Notes under the pieces: model-generated
The model's database searches: none
Seen by the model: only the letters and a program-made list of their open reading frames with translations
Told to the model about the DNA's origin: nothing
Shown here: one piece after another, positions 54,629 through 60,000 of the stretch
Position numbering within the stretch: position 1 is the stretch's first letter
Layout of the letters: each line of letters opens with the position of its first letter
Position numbers and translations under genes: made by a program
Assembly: GCA_030704615.1 (NCBI GenBank)
Contig: CM060733.1
Coordinates: forward strand, 994,001-1,054,000
Direction: 5' to 3'
From: Takakia lepidozioides
Lineage: Eukaryota > Streptophyta > Takakiopsida > Takakiales > Takakiaceae
DNA: 60,000 nucleotides

Positions 54629-57330
54629 ATGACGGAGGAATGGAGCCCTTGGTATACGGCAATCCCGAACACTGTCAATGTCACTGGTAGTGTTGAGTGC
54701 AACCTATGTGGATTAAAGCTTTCTTATCGTAATGATCGGTTGCTCGCTCACCTCGGCTATAAAGGTGTGAAGAGCGCCGGGGTGGGTTTATGCCCCAAAG
54801 TATCTATGCGGGTAAAAAGGCATTTTGCCCAGTGTGGAGGCAATATTCCAATGTCTTTGGATCTGGACATGACCTCTGAGTAGAACACTTCATCTTCCCG
54901 TCAGGATGCCCCGATTAGTACCTAGGGCGACTCTTGTGAGACTTCGGGTGTCCTTGGACAAGTGGGTTGTGCCGGAGCAATACCTGCTTCAACACCTCTT
55001 TGTACCCCTACACTTCAACGGAGTAGAGGATTACGGCAGCAATCCATGCAAGAATGTCTTAACTTGTCTGCGAAAAGACAGTTGGATAAAAAATGGGCGC
55101 AATTTTCCTTCGAGGCCAACATACCTTTAATGTGACAAGGCTTCCGGCATTTGTTTCTGCTGTTAGAGCAACCTCGGAGTCTAGATCCACGTACGTGCCT
55201 CCGACTTATCACAATCTCCGCACAGGATTGTTAGAAGACGTCATGACCGAGCTTACCCAAAAGGTCAACGATAGAACGGACGAATGTATCAGAAAATATG
55301 GAAGCACTATATGTGCTGATGGTTTGAGTTCTGTCACAAACAGAATGTCGTTCAATGTCATGCTCGTATGTCCAGCTGGGGAACAATTCTTGGGATCGGC
55401 CGACACTAGCGGCGAGAAGAAAGATTGACGTTATCAATGCCAACTATTGACGGACTTCATCGAACAGGTCGGAAGTAATAGAATCGTGCAAATATGCACA
55501 GACAATGCCGCTAACATGAGAAACACTGCAGACATGTTGTTGACACGTTATCCCCATATGTACTATCAAGGTTGTGCTGCTCATATCCTTGACCTCCTTT
55601 TGAAAGATTGGGAAAAAGAACAGTGGGTGAAACAACTTGTCAAGCAAGCGAAGACTGTTGTGTCGTTCATCCACACACACCACATCCCTTTGGCAATATA
55701 TAGAAGGCACGAACCCAAATACAGCCTCCGCAATCCAGGCGAAACTCGTTTTGCCACTAACTTCTTGATGGTGGATCGGTTGGTGACGGTGAAGAGCAGT
55801 CTGGAGTACACCATCATCGATTTTCAATGGGATGCGTATACACGGACATTGTGGGACTCCAGAAAAACCAAGTCATTGGGCAAAAGTCGAAAAGTTCGAA
55901 ATAGCATTCGCAACGATAATTTCTGGAAGAAATGTGAAAACTTTGTTTATATGGTTGAGCCGGTGTTAATCGTCTTGCGGGAGTTTGATGGAAAGCAACC
56001 AGTAATGGACAAGGCATGGTTACTAATGTCAAATCTTGATAAACACGTCCAATCCTTGAAGCATCCTCCCTTCTCCTTGGAACCTGAACTTGCAGACAAT
56101 GCTGAGGATGTATTTACGACCGTCGTTCGATGGTTCGAACGAACTTGCATTATGCGGGGGCTTTGCTCAATCCATTCTTGCTCGACAATACCATGCTCCG
56201 AGACGACGCTGATGCCAAGTCCGGCCTCGTACGAGTGCTCATGCGACTGGCTCCGCCGAACCATGCAGAGAGAGCTATATCCGAATACCAATGCTTCTCA
56301 TATCGCCGCGACCCTTTTGAGGACATGCCGGATCCAAAAGAGCTCAATATGCTGCCACATGAATGGTGGGATCTGATTGAAGCTGGAGCAAGAACATTGG
56401 CTCCCATTGCGAAGCGTATTCTTGCTCAAATGTGCTCTGCCTTATCTTGCGAACGCAATTGGAGCAGTTACTCATTTGTTCACAACAAGATTCGCAACAG
56501 GTTGAATCCCGCGATGGCTGACAAATTGGTGTATGTGTATACCAATTGCCGACTGCTACGTGAGAGGGCAGCGGATGATGCTGCAGCATGGTATAAGAGG
56601 AATTTGCATTCCGAAGACTCTGCTTCTGAGGCTGATTCGATGAATGACGATATTGAGCCTCAGAGAGAATCATCTCAGAGGGAATCATCTGCCTCCGATA
56701 GTGAAGATGGATCCGATGATGCTCCCAAAAATGCGTATGACCCGTTTACATTCACAGAGGAGGATGCTTATATCCAGCCGACCTTTGATGACCTTCTTGA
56801 AGAAGTGCGTATCGAAGATGAAGGTGAAGCTGCAATTGTGTCATCCCCAGAACATGGTCCTCAAAATGAAGTTGGGGTCAACCCTCGCCCCCACTACACG
56901 CTGAAGCCACCAGTAGTGCCCCAATGGAGCTTATGGGTGATGTACTGCCAGGACTTATCGACATACGCAACCCTGTTCATACAAACGATGGTGTCGAGCC
57001 CATTGTACAGTCGACGGGACGGGATCATGCCTCACCGATATGACCAGCTCCACCACAATGCCAAAACCGATCTAGCTCCCCATCAACACAGCGGGCATTA
57101 AGGAGCAACAGAGTTGATCTGTTTCCACACGCATGCATCATTCTGCTACATTGGACCGGATGGAAGTTGAAGCCTCGGATGATGACAACCTGCCACTACA
57201 ATTCCACCTTAACCGACGTGTTGCGCAGCAGACCCGTGGTTCCTCACATGCCGGACCATCTAATGCCGGTCCATCTCAGGCAGTCCCCCCTCCGGTACCT
57301 CCTTCGAGACCTTGCGTCCCAAGTCCATAA
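54629..57330 (+). pseudogene. hAT-family transposase (BED finger, DUF659, hAT dimerisation), decayed
   Basis: Cut-and-paste DNA transposase. 54629-54883 encodes a BED-type zinc finger (CNLCGLKLS, RLLAHLGYKG, LCPKVS). 55050-55130 has LDKKWAQFSFEANIP, then a frameshift into 55093-55428 (PAFVSAVRATSES, STICADGLSSVTNRM, DUF659). A TGA at 55426-55428 interrupts, but the same frame continues to ~56130 with QICTDNAANMRNTADM, QGCAAHILDLLLKD and NPGETRFATNFLM. A frameshift near 56128 leads to 56130-57101: LHYAGALLNPFLL and the dimerisation region LAQMCSALSCERNWSSYSFV with NRLNPAMADKLVYVYTN, then an acidic Ser-rich tail. 57133-57330 may be a further C-terminal piece. At least two frameshifts and one stop: inactive. 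Palindrome arrays lie on both sides. Confidence 0.88.
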
Positions 57331-57884
57331 ACGACAGAGAACAATCCAACCTTTTGTAGGCGATCGGCCCACAAACAGGCCAGATACCGTGGATGGTATT
57401 CAAGATCGGAGCGGGAGTCGACTTCAGAGATAACTAAATGTGGTTCGAGGTCGCTTGCAGATTCAAAGGCCTGGACATATGAGGTCGGATAGGGAGGACG
57501 ATTCCAGCACTGATCATGGCAACGGTGGTGAAGTTGAGGGTGACCCGGATTTTCAACCCATCGAAGCATTAGGATTAGGATCTTATTCGTCCCGCCGTCG
57601 AAGCAATAGAAGGAATTGAAGCAGAACAGCTGTAGGCATGCATCCGCACTTTTTAGTGGACATGTTTATATTTCTGTACTGAAGTAATACCAATGTGATC
57701 ATTGTCACTATGAGTATTTGTATTGCTGTTGTGATGTGTTAGAAAATAAAAGATGTTGCCCATGTGTATACCAGCCAAAATGTCGGCCAAAGGCACCGTC
57801 ACTTGCTCATGTTTGTGTTCGGTGATTTGCTTGTGAAATGGAGAACAATTGTGCCATGCTTCCAATTGTGCATTCATTTTTATT
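57331..57884 (+). other. 3' flank of the hAT gene
   Basis: Decayed C-terminal coding or 3'UTR to about 57620 (a frame ending RRSNRRN), then an AT-rich non-coding stretch with AATAAAAG near 57747 as a possible polyadenylation signal, leading into the right palindrome array. Confidence 0.4.
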
Positions 57885-58698
57885 TAAATGAAGCGACCGC
57901 CAAGGTGGCGGTCGCTTCTACTAAGTATGACCTGCGCATGGAACGAGGAGTGAGGCGGGGGGGAGGGGGGCATATAAGCTCCGGGACATTCTCCCCTCAC
58001 TTCGCTTGAAGTTTATTTTTGCTTTTATAAATGCAGCGATAGCCATTACTGGCAGTCGTTTTTTTTTCTTTTTTTGGCGAAATAGAGCGACCGCCATTTG
58101 TGGCGGTCGTTTTTTTTTGTTTTTAAATGGAGCGACCGCCATGGTGGCGGTCGCTTCTACGAGGTCTGCCCTGCGCGTGGAGCGAGGAATGAGGCGGGGG
58201 GGGGGGCATATAAGCCCCCAGTCATTCTCCCCTCACTTCCATTACTGGCAGTTTTTGTTTTACAAAATGCAGTGACCGCCATTTCTGGCGGTCGGTGTGA
58301 TGGTTACTTTTTAAGATGTAACGACCGCCATTACTGGCGGTCGCTTTTATTTTAATTATTTTGGAAATGAAGCGACCGCCTATGTTGGCGGTCGTTTATT
58401 TTTTTTTAAGTTTTTGAAAATGAAGCGATCGCCTATGTAGGCGGTCGTTAATTTAAGCGACCGCCTATGCTGGCGGTCGCTTATTTATTTATTTATTTAT
58501 TTATTTTAATGAAGCGACCGCCTATGTTGGCGGTCGCTTATTTTTTTTTAAGTTTTTGAAAATGAAGCGACCGCCTATGTTGGCGGTCGCTTATTTATTT
58601 TAAATGTTTTGAAAATGAAGCGACCGCCTATGCTGGCGGTCGCTTATTTTTTTTAATTTTTTTTAAATGAAGCGACCGCCTATGTTGGCGGTCGCTTT
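57885..58698. repeat. Right palindrome array, proximal part
   Basis: About thirteen hairpin units. Those at 57885-58340 are spaced widely and include two ~80-bp repeats with CATATAAG. From 58370 the array becomes regular: arm AAGCGACCGCC, a 6-base loop (TATGTT or TATGCT), complementary arm, then a T/A-rich spacer, period ~52-58 bases. Confidence 0.93.
57926..58243 (+). repeat. Duplicated promoter-like block between palindromes
   Basis: 57926-58008 and 58162-58243 share GAACGAGGA/GAGCGAGGA, a GAGGCGGGGGG run, GGGGGGCATATAAGC and CATTCTCCCCTCACTTC. CATATAAG could act as a TATA element pointing away from the transposase gene into the array. Confidence 0.5.
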
Positions 58699-59137
58699 GT
58701 CAAGTTAAATAAACACAGTGTGAAACTAACTAGAATAAATCTAGTTATTTATATTTAACACTTGGATTTAGTTCAAGTGTTAAGTCAGGTGTCAAGTTTA
58801 GTTTGACACCTGAACCGTCTTATCTTCACGAGAGCGTCAGTCGTGTGGCTCATCTCTCTCGAGTTGAGCCTGCACGACCGAGCTTCTTCACTGTTTAGAA
58901 TCTGAGTGTGCTTATGCAGGGAGAATAGGTTGTTGTGGGGTGGAGTCCCCATAGCTTAGGGTGCCCCTGGCTCGACTACTATTTTCAAGAGTGATGGTGT
59001 TGTGTTTTGTGTTTATCTGTTATCAGACATGTGAGGTTAATTCTTTCAATATTGTGGCAGACTACTTTATTGTGCATATATGTGTGGTGTGGTTTGGACA
59101 ACAATGTAGTTGTGTAGCGATACGTATGCACACGACA
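58699..59137. mobile_element. Insert within the right palindrome array (possible solo LTR or MITE)
   Basis: About 439 bases with no GCGACCGCC motif, starting TGTCAAG and ending CACGACA, so the ends form a minimal TGTC...GACA inverted repeat. Two perfect hairpins lie inside: TTAACACTTG (58755-58764) with its complement at 58774-58783, and TCAGGTGTCAA (58785-58795) with its complement at 58803-58813. No clear target duplication was found. The repeat order on both sides stays in register, so it was inserted into an existing array. Confidence 0.5.
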
Positions 59138-60000
59138 ACTTTTTTTTAAAAAAAAAATTGAAAATGAAGCGACTGCCTATGTTGGCGGTCGCTTATATAT
59201 TTTAAATGTTTTGAAAATGAAGCGACCGCCTATGCTGGTGGTCGCTTATTTTTTTTAATTTTTTTTTTAATGAAGCGACCGCCTATATTGGCGGTTGCTT
59301 ATTTTTTTGAAAGTTTTTGAAAATGAAGCGACCGCCTATGTTGGCGGTCGCTTATTTATTTTAAATGTTTTGAAAATGAAGCGACCGCCTATGCTGGCGG
59401 TCGCTTATTTATTTTATTTTATTTTTTAATGAAGTGACCGCCTATGTTGGCGGTCGCTTGGTTTTTTTAAAGTTTTTGAAAATGAAGCGACCGCCAATGT
59501 TGGCGGTCGCTTATTTATTTTTAAATGTTTTGAAAATGAAGCGACCGCCTATGCTGGCGGTCGCTTATTTTTTTTAATTTTTTGAAAATGAAGCGACCGC
59601 CTATGTTGGCGGTCGCTTATTTTTTTTTAATTTTTTGAAAATGAAGCGACCGCCTATGTTGGTGGTCGCTTATATATTTTAAATGTTTTTAAAATGAAGC
59701 GACCGCCTATGCTGGCAGTCGTTTTTTTTTTTAAAAATTTTTTAAATGAAGCGACCGCCTATGTTGGCGGTCGCTTATTTATTCTAAATGTTTTGAAAAT
59801 GAAGCGACCGACAATGCTGGCGGTCGCTTATTTATTTAAAATTTTAAAAAATGAATCGACCGCCAATGTTGGCAGTCGCTTATTTTTTAAATTTTTTTTA
59901 AAATGAAGCGACCGCCTATGTTGGCGGTCGCTTAATTTTTTTATTTCCGGAAAATGGAGCGACCACCTGTTGTGGCGGTCGTTTTTTTTTTTTTTTTTCC
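59138..60000. repeat. Right palindrome array, distal part (continues past the window)
   Basis: Sixteen hairpin units of ~52-55 bases: AAGCGACCGCC, loop TATGTT/TATGCT, complementary arm, then TTATTTATTTTAAATGTTTT-like or TTTTTTAAGTTTTTGAAAATG-like spacers. Loop types tend to follow a three-unit cycle (GCT, GTT, GTT), about 160 bases. The array reaches the window edge, so its end is unknown. Confidence 0.93.

Noticed and set aside
52091-60000. Regular palindromic repeats with spacers considered as a CRISPR array
   Set aside because: The spacers are AT-rich and similar to one another, no cas genes are present, and the window is eukaryotic with introns.

Overview
The window looks like nuclear DNA of a streptophyte (green plant lineage). 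The best evidence is an intact ten-exon, plant-type class III alcohol dehydrogenase / S-nitrosoglutathione reductase gene with GT-AG introns, a plant CXE-type carboxylesterase, a chromodomain-bearing Ty3/gypsy element, an L1-like LINE remnant, and TTTAGGG telomere-like and telo-box motifs. The long repeat-filled introns, very low gene density and a Ty3/gypsy element carrying a cytosine methyltransferase suggest a charophyte alga (Chara-like) or another non-flowering streptophyte rather than an angiosperm. This placement is an inference and I cannot name the species.

Layout. 1-8391: GSNOR/ADH3 gene on the + strand, its introns carrying at least six copies of a short interspersed repeat. 8392-20550: mostly unrecognised, with simple and short tandem repeats and promoter-like patches. 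20560-21041: TATA box and a transit-peptide-like reading frame. 21380-25077: 5'-truncated, decayed chromovirus with a chromodomain and a probable 3' LTR. 25640-26100: LINE remnant. 27061-27815 and 34005-34774: two copies of a non-autonomous element; the first has 17-bp terminal inverted repeats and flanking TTAA, as in piggyBac elements. 31645-33154: two-exon CXE carboxylesterase. 36411-37726: unrecognised, probably transposon-related reading frames. 38551-45990: decayed Ty3/gypsy element on the - strand with gag, protease, a C5-cytosine methyltransferase, RT, RNase H, and an integrase ending in a PHD finger. 46700-49940: three kinds of tandem repeat. 50339-51600: remnant of a protein with an HTHEDID motif. 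52090-60000: decayed hAT transposase gene bracketed on both sides by arrays of a CpG-rich 9-mer (GCGACCGCC) and its complement, mostly arranged as hairpin-forming palindromes.

Only the two host genes look intact: GSNOR (formaldehyde/S-nitrosoglutathione metabolism) and the CXE hydrolase (with an unusual oxyanion-loop residue). There is no operon-like organisation; the rest is transposon and repeat sequence. The two most unusual systems are the methyltransferase-plus-PHD retrotransposon and the hAT gene between palindrome arrays.
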